A DNA stretch of 64,000 nucleotides from an uncultured Croceitalea sp. (GTDB lineage: Bacteria > Bacteroidota > Bacteroidia > Flavobacteriales > Flavobacteriaceae). The notes beneath the pieces were generated by a model. That model was not told where the DNA came from. It searched no databases and was given only the letters and a program-made list of their open reading frames with translations. Positions 44,792-53,737 of this stretch are shown here, piece by piece. The DNA lies in NCBI GenBank assembly GCA_947503285.1, contig CANNDD010000006.1:124001-188000 (forward strand), in the 5' to 3' direction. Each line of letters opens with the position of its first letter. The stretch's first letter is position 1. A program made the translations under genes and the position numbers.

Positions 44792-45646
44792 ATGAACGTG
44801 ACCGATTTCATACATATTCTTCAAAATCCGAACACCATTCTTTCTCCCAAACAAACGAGGGAGCTAGAAGGCATCCTAGAAGAATATCCCTACTTTCAAT
44901 CGGCACGGGTACTCCATTTAAAAGGACTTAAAAACCTTGACAGCTACAAATACAACAATGCCTTAAAGACTACTGCGGCCTACACCGCTGATAGAGAGGT
45001 GCTATTTGATTTTATTACCTCAAAGGATTTTGACCAAGATGAAATTGCCAATAGTATTTTAGGGCGAAGTGCCCCCCTTGAAGAGACCCATACCATAGCT
45101 GAGGAAATTACGGCCAACCCCGATACTACGACAATCTTAGGGGAAAAGGAGGAACAGAGCCCCTTACCCCAAAATATTAAAGATGCAGAACAAATTTTAA
45201 ATCCTGCGCTGTTCGAATCAAAGCAAGACCTGACCGACGATGACACCGCCAATGGACTAAATATTGGCAAACCGCTGCCTTTTACCAAAAGTGAAAGACA
45301 TTCTTTTAATGAATGGCTGCAGTTGGCGTCACAACAGCCTATAAAAAGGGATAAATCAGAATCGGAAAAGAAGAAGAAATTTGAGCTACTTGACAAGTTT
45401 ATCGAAAGTAAACCCAAGATAATCCCAAAAGACGACAAAGCACCTAAAATCAACATTAAGGAATCAGTCAAAATCGATCAAAACCAATTGATGACGGAAA
45501 CCTTGGCCCAAGTTTATCTAGAGCAGAAAAAGTACAAGAAAGCTATTCAGGCCTACAAAATTTTGAGTTTGAAATATCCAGAAAAAAGTGGTTTATTTGC
45601 AGACCGAATTCGGAAGGTAAAGAAATTGCAGAAAGAAAACGAATAA
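44792..45646 (+). CDS. Hypothetical protein with C-terminal TPR-like helices
   Basis: Product of 284 residues from the ATG at 44792, immediately after the lptE stop. No signal peptide or membrane segment. The N-terminus (FIHILQNPNTILSPKQTRELEGILEEYPYFQSARVLHLKGL) is a conserved helical region in flavobacteria. The middle is acidic and low in hydrophobic content (about residues 85-215). The C-terminus (ETLAQVYLEQKKYKKAIQAYKILSLKYPEKSG) is one TPR repeat. The gene is always placed between lptE and secG in this kind of cluster as far as I recall. Function unknown; cytosolic scaffold likely. Confidence 0.75.
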   Translation: MNVTDFIHILQNPNTILSPKQTRELEGILEEYPYFQSARVLHLKGLKNLDSYKYNNALKTTAAYTADREVLFDFITSKDFDQDEIANSILGRSAPLEETHTIAEEITANPDTTTILGEKEEQSPLPQNIKDAEQILNPALFESKQDLTDDDTANGLNIGKPLPFTKSERHSFNEWLQLASQQPIKRDKSESEKKKKFELLDKFIESKPKIIPKDDKAPKINIKESVKIDQNQLMTETLAQVYLEQKKYKKAIQAYKILSLKYPEKSGLFADRIRKVKKLQKENE

Positions 45647-45649
45647 CAA

Positions 45650-46018
45650 ATGAGTACGTTTACCATATTTTTAGTTTTAATAATCGCAGTATGCCTATTG
45701 TTGGTTCTCGTGATTATGGTTCAAAACCCAAAAGGTGGCGGTTTGTCATCCTCATTTGGCGGTGGCGGCAACCAAGTTGTAGGCGGTGTCAAAAAAACTG
45801 GGGATTTTCTTGATAAAAGTACCTGGACCTTGGCAGCCCTATTAATAGTTTTGATATTACTTTCAAATGTTGCCTTAAAAGGTAATTACGGAAGTGCTGA
45901 TTCGAAGTTATTGCAAGGTGACGATATTGAAAACACCATACCTGAAACAGTACCCGAAGCAGTCCCTGAACAGACTCCGACCACAGATGGTAATGATCCA
46001 TTGGATACGATTCAGTAG
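45650..46018 (+). CDS. secG: Preprotein translocase subunit SecG
   Basis: Product of 122 residues. Two membrane segments (about residues 3-22 and 57-77) flank the conserved loop MVQNPKGGGLSSSFGGGGNQVVGGVKKTGDFLDKSTW. This is SecG with the acidic/proline-rich C-terminal tail often seen in Bacteroidota. It aids SecYE-mediated export. It lies three bases after the TPR-like gene and is followed by a strong terminator. Confidence 0.95.
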   Translation: MSTFTIFLVLIIAVCLLLVLVIMVQNPKGGGLSSSFGGGGNQVVGGVKKTGDFLDKSTWTLAALLIVLILLSNVALKGNYGSADSKLLQGDDIENTIPETVPEAVPEQTPTTDGNDPLDTIQ

Positions 46019-46041
46019 AAATAATTTTTAAGGAATAAAAC

Positions 46042-46076
46042 AAAAATGCCAGCTTTAATGACAAGCTGGCATTTTT
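46042..46076 (+). terminator. Terminator after secG
   Basis: A perfect 14-bp inverted repeat AAAAATGCCAGCTT / AAGCTGGCATTTTT with a 7-base loop and a T-rich tail (TTTTTGTTTT). It closes the miaB-to-secG transcription unit before groES. Confidence 0.9.
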
Positions 46077-46165
46077 GTTTTACATAATGGCAGTTTTTAA
46101 GTAATGGCATAATTTCTGTCAAATACAACACAGATTTATAAACTAATACCTAAAATTTTATAAAA

Positions 46166-46444
46166 ATGGCTAAAGTGAACATTAAACCATTGGCAGACAG
46201 AGTTCTAATTGAACCTATGGCTGCTGAAACCAAAACTGCTTCTGGCATTATCATCCCTGACACTGCAAAAGAAAAACCACAAAAAGGCAAAGTAGTGGCA
46301 GTTGGGCCAGGTACTAAAGAAGAAAATATGACCGTAAAAGTCGGTGATTCCGTTTTGTATGGCAAATATGCTGGCACCGAATTAAAATTAGAGGGCACAG
46401 ACTATTTGATCATGCGTGAAAGTGACATTTTTGCTATTGTATAA
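46166..46444 (+). CDS. groES: Co-chaperonin GroES
   Basis: Product of 92 residues with the canonical N-terminus [19 protein letters not shown], the mobile loop ([17 protein letters not shown]) and the C-terminal strand [14 protein letters not shown]. It caps the GroEL ring. It lies about 100 bases before groEL. No CIRCE operator (TTAGCACTC-type repeat) was seen upstream, so HrcA control is not indicated. Confidence 0.97.
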   Translation: MAKVNIKPLADRVLIEPMAAETKTASGIIIPDTAKEKPQKGKVVAVGPGTKEENMTVKVGDSVLYGKYAGTELKLEGTDYLIMRESDIFAIV

Positions 46445-46492
46445 ATAGTGTCTGTGATTTTCAATCAAAAAAAATTTAAAATTCACTACTAA

Positions 46493-48175
<1,683 letters not shown>

Positions 48176-48247
48176 TGGCAAGCCGCCACAGGCTAAATAT
48201 TTAGTTTAGTCGCGGATTACACTACATTTAGTATATAGTTATAAAAT

Positions 48248-48277
48248 AAACCGTCCTTGGTAAACTAAGGGCGGTTT
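48248..48277 (+). terminator. Terminator after groEL
   Basis: An 11-bp stem AAACCGTCCTT / AAGGGCGGTTT (one G-T pair) with an 8-base loop, followed by TTTTACTTTTT. It touches the stop of the convergent PepSY gene, so it may serve both. Confidence 0.7.
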
Positions 48278-48978
48278 TACTTTTTAAATCGTTTTCTCAA
48301 ACTGGGTGAACTTACGAACCAAAGGGTAAAACCACTAAGAACGGTCAATAGGCCCATAAAACTGAAAACGCGTAACAAAACGGTATTGAAGTTGTAGCGC
48401 CCCTGATAATCCATGGTATGGGTCATCCATAAAAAATCAAACCAACGCCAATCGCGATGCCGAACAGTTTGAAAAGCCCCATTTCGCAATGCTACGTACG
48501 CTTTGATGTTTTCAGATGATTCATAAGAAATTTCATAAGCTGGTAGTGGTCTACCCCGATATTCGTGGTGCGGACCAACACTGTCAATTCGCCTAATTCC
48601 ACTTACCTCAAGCATTGATTTCATATGGTTACTGGCTACGGCCAAGGCCTCTTTTGAAGTGACCGTTTTTTTCAACACGCCTATATTTGCGTCAAACAGC
48701 AGGTTGTTGTTTACCCAATAATAGGGTCTGCCAGCGATTGCCATAAGTTCTAATGACCGAATGACACCTACCCCATTTAACTGGGCCGTTCCCAATAAAT
48801 TGGTAAACGAGGTTTGCTCAGGTGGCAACTTCTTAAAATGATCACCATGGATTTCATCGAGATCCGTCCAACTAAAATACAGGCCACTTATGGTCCAAAG
48901 TAAAAATTGAATCCCAAGAAAAAGTCCTAGATATCGGTGGACTTTTCGAATTTTTAGTGCAGTTTTTCTATTTGTCAT
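48277..48978 (-). CDS. PepSY-type membrane protein
   Basis: Product of 233 residues. An N-terminal RKVHRYLGLFLGIQFLLWTISGLYFSW segment is the classic PepSY-associated membrane helix; a second hydrophobic helix ends the protein (VLLRVFSFMGLLTVLSGFTLWF). Between them is a periplasmic PepSY-like domain (VTSKEALAVASNHM, LPAYEISYES). Such proteins are often encoded near iron or metal uptake genes. It lies downstream of the metal operon described below, separated by a repeat element at 49050-49159, so co-transcription is not certain. Confidence 0.82.
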   Translation of the reverse strand: MTNRKTALKIRKVHRYLGLFLGIQFLLWTISGLYFSWTDLDEIHGDHFKKLPPEQTSFTNLLGTAQLNGVGVIRSLELMAIAGRPYYWVNNNLLFDANIGVLKKTVTSKEALAVASNHMKSMLEVSGIRRIDSVGPHHEYRGRPLPAYEISYESSENIKAYVALRNGAFQTVRHRDWRWFDFLWMTHTMDYQGRYNFNTVLLRVFSFMGLLTVLSGFTLWFVSSPSLRKRFKK

Positions 48979-49049
48979 CGAGCTATTTTAACGTGAGTTC
49001 GACGTAAGAAACCTGTCACTTATTTAGTTTCTCGCGATTTATAGACTTA

Positions 49050-49159
49050 TGTCAGGTTGAGCCTTTCGACTTCGATCAAGATAGGCTCCGTCGAAACCTC
49101 TCTTTAAATGTACATTCTTTCAAGCCCTCGACTGCACTTCGACTGCGCTCAGTGTGACA
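49050..49159. repeat. Dispersed palindromic repeat, MITE-like
   Basis: A 110-base segment with imperfect terminal inverted repeats TGTCAGGTTGAGC (49050-49062) and GCTCAGTGTGACA (49147-49159). Inside are several copies of TCGAC-type words and TTTCGAC / GTCGAAA pairs. Sequences of this kind (GTCAnnnTGAGC and TCGACTGCGCTCAGTGTGACA) are known to me as a common intergenic repeat in flavobacterial genomes. It has no coding capacity. Confidence 0.65.
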
Positions 49160-49240
49160 CGTTAGGGGTGACAACTGTCTATTTTTGTTGACATTTATTC
49201 TCTTTTGGATCTACTGTTGCGTCGAACTTACGTTATTTTA

Positions 49241-49969
49241 TCAAAAATACTGAACAATCATCACGAATGCCATTACCAGCATGATGGTATTTTCAATAAA
49301 AGTAGCTTCGGTCATCGGCAATTGCAAGGCCGTACCTAAACAAGCACAACGAATTTGTTTTTTATCCAACAAGGTGCGCACGACCCCAAAAGTGGTCATA
49401 CCTAGAATAACAACCGTAACCACCAATGCCACACGTATTTGAAAGCGCATTAAAAACAACAAACCGAGTGTCAATTCTAAAAACGGATAAATCCATCCAT
49501 AAACGGGTATCGCCCTTGCCAAAGGGTCGTACATTCTAAAACTTTCTGGAAATCCTTTTAAATCAAGAAACTTAAAAAAACTAAAAACGATATAGAAAAG
49601 CCCCATGAAATCAAGCATAGCTGCATTACTGTTCCAATCTTGATAGTTTAATAGAAAAACAGCCACGAACAGATAAGTAAAAATCAAGAAAAGTGGGCGC
49701 AACTGCACCCACTTTGATTTTTGGTCCGCAACCTCAAGATTACTATCAGTTACATGACCTTTCTTTACATCAATTCGATATTTATCTGGGAGGGCCTTTC
49801 GTAATTCAGAAAGGGAAAGTGCACCTTGTGCCTCGATTTCCGCCTCTGCCCGTTGCAAATCGACAACTACATTCTCGACCCCAATGACCTTGGCAAGTTT
49901 CCCTTGAACAGCTGCCGCACAGCCACTACAGGTCATTCCAGTGATATGGTACTTATATTTCACGATCAA
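49241..49969 (-). CDS. HMA domain fused to MauE/DoxX-like membrane protein
   Basis: Product of 242 residues. Residues 1-70 are a heavy-metal-associated domain with the motif GMTCSGCAAAV (C14, C17). Residues about 93-240 hold four to five membrane segments of the MauE/DoxX type (LFLIFTYLFVAVFLL, FYIVFSFFKFLDLKGFP, YGWIYPFLELTLGLLFLM, VALVVTVVILGMTTFG, TIMLVMAFVMIVQYF), with a C-x-C at 208-210 (IRCACLG). The join of a soluble copper-chaperone fold to a redox-type membrane domain suggests delivery of a metal to, or reduction at, the inner membrane. It overlaps the upstream HMA gene by four bases. Confidence 0.85.
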   Translation of the reverse strand: MIVKYKYHITGMTCSGCAAAVQGKLAKVIGVENVVVDLQRAEAEIEAQGALSLSELRKALPDKYRIDVKKGHVTDSNLEVADQKSKWVQLRPLFLIFTYLFVAVFLLNYQDWNSNAAMLDFMGLFYIVFSFFKFLDLKGFPESFRMYDPLARAIPVYGWIYPFLELTLGLLFLMRFQIRVALVVTVVILGMTTFGVVRTLLDKKQIRCACLGTALQLPMTEATFIENTIMLVMAFVMIVQYF

Positions 49970-50325
49970 TGCTTGTCGCTATCGTCTGTATTGTCGTCTC
50001 GGTATTTACAGCAAGGATGCACGTTATCGTAAGCTTCTTTGGTCGCCTTTAATTCCTTTGAATCATGACCTACTTCGGCGATGGCCGATTTGATGGCCAT
50101 GGCATTGGTTTTTCGCTCATCAAGTATCAATGAAAGTTCATGTGTAGGTATGTCCCAAACCGCGTATTTTACCCCTGAAACACCCAATGCAGCTTTTTCT
50201 ATACGCATTTTGCACATTTCACATTTACCATCAACCTCAAAGGTCATTTTCTTATTCTTGTCTTGTGCAAAAGAAAGACTTGATATTAGCATTGCCACTA
50301 TCACTATGAATACATTATTTTTCAT
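49966..50325 (-). CDS. Periplasmic heavy-metal-associated (HMA) protein
   Basis: Product of 119 residues with a signal peptide (MKNNVFIVIVAMLISSLSFAQ). An HMA fold follows with CEMC (C35, C38) in place of the usual GMTCxxC. The C-terminus has vicinal cysteines HPCCKY (C105, C106) and a His/Asp tail (DDNTDDSDKH) that could bind metal. It is secreted, unlike typical cytosolic copper chaperones. It lies between the TonB receptor (20 bases away) and the HMA-MauE gene (overlap of four bases). Confidence 0.85.
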   Translation of the reverse strand: MKNNVFIVIVAMLISSLSFAQDKNKKMTFEVDGKCEMCKMRIEKAALGVSGVKYAVWDIPTHELSLILDERKTNAMAIKSAIAEVGHDSKELKATKEAYDNVHPCCKYRDDNTDDSDKH

Positions 50326-50345
50326 TTGTTTTCTGTTTTTATTTA

Positions 50346-52580
50346 TTAAGATTTAAATCGGAATCCCGCATAAACCATTGTCCCCAGAACTGGGGCATAC
50401 ACAATGGTGGTATCAAAGTTTGGGCCAAATGGATCATTCGCCGCCAGAACAGGATTATCTTGTCTAAAATTAGTCAAATTCTCCCCACCCAGATATACTT
50501 CAAACTTTTTTGAGAAAACCCTTGTAATTTGGGTGTTCATCAGGCTATAGCCTTGTACAAAATCCCCTAATTGAAATTCAACGGGATTAACCTCGGTACT
50601 TGGCAGACGTTGTTCGCCCAACGTATGCAAAGTATAATCAAATCGCCATTGCGAACCGTTTTCTTTTTGAACGGTATTGTACCCCAGATTAAAAAAATAC
50701 CGATTTCTCGCCTGTAATGGCTGTTGCAGTAAGCCGGTTTGATAGTCTGTTTTTACATCGTAAAACTTATATGCCGTCCGCAGTTCCAATTGCGGCAATA
50801 CCTCATAATTCAATTCGATTTGAAGACTGTTGGCATAACTTTGCCCTTCAAGATTTGAAAACCGAACCGCTCTTGGGTTTTCCCAATCAACCACTACTTG
50901 ATTCTCAAAATCGGTACGGTAAAAATCAAGTGATACATTTCCGGAGCGCTCAAAAAGTGTAAATCCTTGTATGAAACTAAAACCGAAATTAAGTGCTTTT
51001 TCACCATCAAATCCATAAACCTCACCTCCATTGCCTATCAACTGTATGGTTCTTGAAGATGCAAATAAGCGTTGGTTCTCGGCAAAAATATTGGCAGCCC
51101 TTCTACCAATACCAAATGAACCCCTGAGGCTGCCCCTTTCCCAAGGGGTATAGCGAATATGCAATCTAGGCGTAAAAAAATTACCCAAACGATTATGGGT
51201 GTCAAATCGAAGCCCGGCAGTCAAACTGACCTTATCTAGGTCATCATAACTATATTCAAAAAAAGTGCCTATGGATCTATCGACCCGTTCAAAGTCTTGG
51301 TCATTCACCAGTTCTTCATATGCGTCATAAGCAACCGTAATTCCGGTTTTGAATTTGTTCTGTGTGTTCCCCAGTATTGAATTGAAAATTAAATTGGAAT
51401 AGATACTGGTATGATCAATATCATACACATTAAAACCATAAAACGAATCTTGTTGATGCTTACTATACGATGCCTGAAATCCGAAACTTTGATAGGGCAA
51501 CTCAGGAAATACGTAACCCAACTTTAATGATGAATCGAAGCGTTTGGTATCGATTTCACTGCCCCAGACGTTTGTGGTAAATCTATCGGTATCTGGGTCA
51601 AAATCGGTTTGACCCACCTGTTTTTCATCATTCAAAAAACGAACATTAAAAAAACTGACCCATCCTTTTTCTGGATTTTGATACTGCCAACGATTTTGAA
51701 TGTTGATTTGGGTAGCCAAAGGTGCATCTAAAAATCCATCGTCATTATTATCAATTTCAAAACTCCTATCATTACCATGAAGATATAGCCCCGTACTCCA
51801 TTTGTCGGAAAGTCTTTGGTTGATATGGGCATTGAGTTCCAATCTACCATTTCTGTTACCATAAGCATTGATAAAAAGAGGATTGTCAGTCAAAGGTTTT
51901 ACCAATTCCGTATTGATTTGCCCTGAAATACTTTCATAACCATTGACTACACTACCTGCCCCTTTGGTAATCTGGATGCTCTCTACCCAAGTACCCGGGG
52001 TGAACGTCAGTCCATAAGTCTGAGAGGCACCCCGTACCATTGGGATGTTCTCTTGGGTAATCAACAAATAGGGGCTTGTGAGGCCCAACATTTGAATTTG
52101 CTTGGTTCCGGTAAGGGCATCATTGAAATTGACATCTATGGCGGGATTGGTCTCGAAACTTTCAGAAAGGTTGCAGCAAGCCGCCTTCAACAATTCGGCA
52201 CTATTGACGGTTACCACATTCTGCGCGGCGAAAAAAGTTTTCTGCACGGCCTCACGCTTTTTCTCCACGACAACCTCATCCAATTGATTCTCAGGTTTCA
52301 GCCAATGCTTGATTTCCGTAGGCTCCGTTATTGTCAGCGTATCGGTTGTAAAACCTATATAACTTATTACCAGTTTATTGTACTTACTCTCAAACGGAAT
52401 TGAAAACACGCCGTCTTGATTGGTAATAGTTCCAATAGGAGAATTCAACCAATACACATTGGCACCACTCAGCGGGTTTTCGGAATTGGCTTCCACCACT
52501 AAACCTGTTACTTCGTTTTGCGCCTTTATGGAAAAGCTGCCTATCAAAAAGATGACAAGGAGCCAAAAATTAGTTTTCAT
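50346..52580 (-). CDS. TonB-dependent receptor of the metal operon
   Basis: Product of 744 residues with a signal peptide ending at IKAQ. A carboxypeptidase-regulatory-like domain (about residues 22-95), then a plug with vicinal cysteines AACCNLSESFETNPAIDV (C135, C136), which is unusual for plugs and may touch the metal. Barrel strands continue to the aromatic end VYAGFRFKS. It lies 77 bases after the HYC_CC_PP gene, with a nested hairpin between. Position with two HMA genes suggests copper or another soft metal; the ligand is not proven. Confidence 0.88.
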   Translation of the reverse strand: MKTNFWLLVIFLIGSFSIKAQNEVTGLVVEANSENPLSGANVYWLNSPIGTITNQDGVFSIPFESKYNKLVISYIGFTTDTLTITEPTEIKHWLKPENQLDEVVVEKKREAVQKTFFAAQNVVTVNSAELLKAACCNLSESFETNPAIDVNFNDALTGTKQIQMLGLTSPYLLITQENIPMVRGASQTYGLTFTPGTWVESIQITKGAGSVVNGYESISGQINTELVKPLTDNPLFINAYGNRNGRLELNAHINQRLSDKWSTGLYLHGNDRSFEIDNNDDGFLDAPLATQINIQNRWQYQNPEKGWVSFFNVRFLNDEKQVGQTDFDPDTDRFTTNVWGSEIDTKRFDSSLKLGYVFPELPYQSFGFQASYSKHQQDSFYGFNVYDIDHTSIYSNLIFNSILGNTQNKFKTGITVAYDAYEELVNDQDFERVDRSIGTFFEYSYDDLDKVSLTAGLRFDTHNRLGNFFTPRLHIRYTPWERGSLRGSFGIGRRAANIFAENQRLFASSRTIQLIGNGGEVYGFDGEKALNFGFSFIQGFTLFERSGNVSLDFYRTDFENQVVVDWENPRAVRFSNLEGQSYANSLQIELNYEVLPQLELRTAYKFYDVKTDYQTGLLQQPLQARNRYFFNLGYNTVQKENGSQWRFDYTLHTLGEQRLPSTEVNPVEFQLGDFVQGYSLMNTQITRVFSKKFEVYLGGENLTNFRQDNPVLAANDPFGPNFDTTIVYAPVLGTMVYAGFRFKS

Positions 52581-52589
52581 TAAGAATTA

Positions 52590-52658
52590 GATTTAAAATT
52601 AAAATTGTATCCCACGGTTTCTTTAACCGTTAAAGGTCACGAAGTTTAATTTTAAATC
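52590..52658 (-). promoter_or_regulatory. Nested inverted repeat in the receptor gene leader
   Basis: Outer perfect 14-bp arms GATTTAAAATTAAA (52590-52603) and TTTAATTTTAAATC (52645-52658) enclose an inner 6-bp hairpin ACGGTT / AACCGT (52614-52630). It lies between the stop of the HYC_CC_PP gene and the receptor start codon. On the mRNA it would form a long two-part hairpin ending about ten bases before the ATG. It could be a regulatory leader, an RNA-processing site or a weak attenuator; which is not known. Confidence 0.55.
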
Positions 52659-53064
52659 AAATAAGAAAGACCTGATCGAGCAGTTGTATATCCCTGACCA
52701 GTATGGGTGGTGGGTAATCGAATCCCTCAAAAGAGGGTTTTAAAGGTTTTGAAAAAAGACTAAGGTAAGAGTTTGTGAAGACCGTTAAAAAGTATTGACG
52801 ATCCAAGTCGATGTCGTTCCAGTTCAACTTCAAATCATCTTGGCCCTCTAAGGTAAAAGACTCATCATCACAACAATGATTCCCTTCTTCATCCCCCATA
52901 AGCATTACAGCAGCCTCCATACCGCAATCTTCAGCATCCATGAAAAAAGAAACGTCCATTAAACGGCCCATACAAAAATGCTTTTCAACCGTCCATGAAA
53001 CCGTTGAAAGCAACAATAGCAAAGCCATTGTTATAGAGCCAATTTTCTGAAAAACCTTTTTCAC
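52657..53064 (-). CDS. HYC_CC_PP family protein
   Basis: Product of 135 residues starting at a GTG (53064). A hydrophobic N-terminus (GSITMALLLLLSTVSW) leads to VEKHFCMG (H29-C31), a cysteine at 47, NHCCDD (C64, C65) and a C-terminal YPPPILVRDIQLL (117-). That fits the HYC_CC_PP family, named for its H-Y/F-C, CC and PP motifs and found beside TonB receptors in Bacteroidota. It is secreted or membrane-anchored and probably binds metal through its cysteines, an inference. It is the first gene of the metal operon. A -7 box lies right before the GTG. Confidence 0.8.
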   Translation of the reverse strand: MKKVFQKIGSITMALLLLLSTVSWTVEKHFCMGRLMDVSFFMDAEDCGMEAAVMLMGDEEGNHCCDDESFTLEGQDDLKLNWNDIDLDRQYFLTVFTNSYLSLFSKPLKPSFEGFDYPPPILVRDIQLLDQVFLI

Positions 53065-53068
53065 AATG

Positions 53069-53095
53069 CAAAGATAACAAAACGTGATTTTTCAA
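53069..53095 (-). promoter_or_regulatory. Promoter of the metal operon, close to the start codon
   Basis: On the minus strand a perfect -7 box TATCTTTG (53069-53076) with TTG 16 bases upstream. The box ends four bases before the GTG start at 53064, so the transcript may be leaderless. Confidence 0.5.
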
Positions 53096-53195
53096 CTGTA
53101 ACTTATTCAAATAGTTAACCTAAATTTATAAAAACCGATTTGTAAGATTTTCGCATTTCATCGACTTTTACTTTCCCAAAGCAAAATAAGTTAAG

Positions 53196-53648
53196 ATGTT
53201 TAGTAGCTTAAAGTCAAAAGTCACCACTATAGTTCAGGATGAATCATTTGGTTCTACCCGAAAAATGCAATTGATCTGTGATTTACTGCGTAATGAAATA
53301 CCTTATTACAATTGGGTTGGTTTTTATTTTAAAAACGGGGATAAACGTGAGTTGAAATTAGGACCCTATGCGGGCGCACCAACAGACCATACCATAATCC
53401 CATTCGGAAAAGGCATTTGTGGCCAAGTTGCGGAAAGCAACGAGAACTTTGTCGTACCCGATGTGGAGGCCCAAGATAATTATATCGCTTGTAGTATTAC
53501 CGTTAAGTCAGAGATTGTGGTGCCCATGTTTAAAAATGGGGAAAACATCGGGCAAATCGATATTGACTCTGATACGCCTGATCCATTTTCAAAAGAAGAC
53601 GAACTTTTTTTAGAATTCGTAAATCAGCAGGTGGCCGGGATTCTTTAA
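53196..53648 (+). CDS. GAF domain protein, probable free methionine-(R)-sulfoxide reductase
   Basis: Product of 150 residues, a single GAF domain. The pattern PFGKGICGQVAES (C75) and IACSITVKSEIVVP (C99) is that of fRMsr enzymes, whose catalytic cysteine lies in the second of these motifs. These enzymes reduce free methionine-R-sulfoxide with thioredoxin. A third cysteine expected near the loop between them is not evident, so activity is a guess. It is a cytosolic protein transcribed away from the metal operon. No promoter box of full consensus was seen. Confidence 0.7.
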   Translation: MFSSLKSKVTTIVQDESFGSTRKMQLICDLLRNEIPYYNWVGFYFKNGDKRELKLGPYAGAPTDHTIIPFGKGICGQVAESNENFVVPDVEAQDNYIACSITVKSEIVVPMFKNGENIGQIDIDSDTPDPFSKEDELFLEFVNQQVAGIL

Positions 53649-53681
53649 AACTTTTAAGTTTTTGTTAATAACCCAAATGCG

Positions 53682-53708
53682 TTGGTGCCCTGAAAAAAAG
53701 TACTTTTG
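53682..53708 (+). promoter_or_regulatory. Promoter of purH
   Basis: A -7 box TACTTTTG (53701-53708) with TTG at 53682-53684, spacing 16. The leader to the ATG at 53738 would be about 25 bases. Confidence 0.5.
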
Positions 53709-53737
53709 AAACTTAATTTTTTTGCAGCAATACACGT

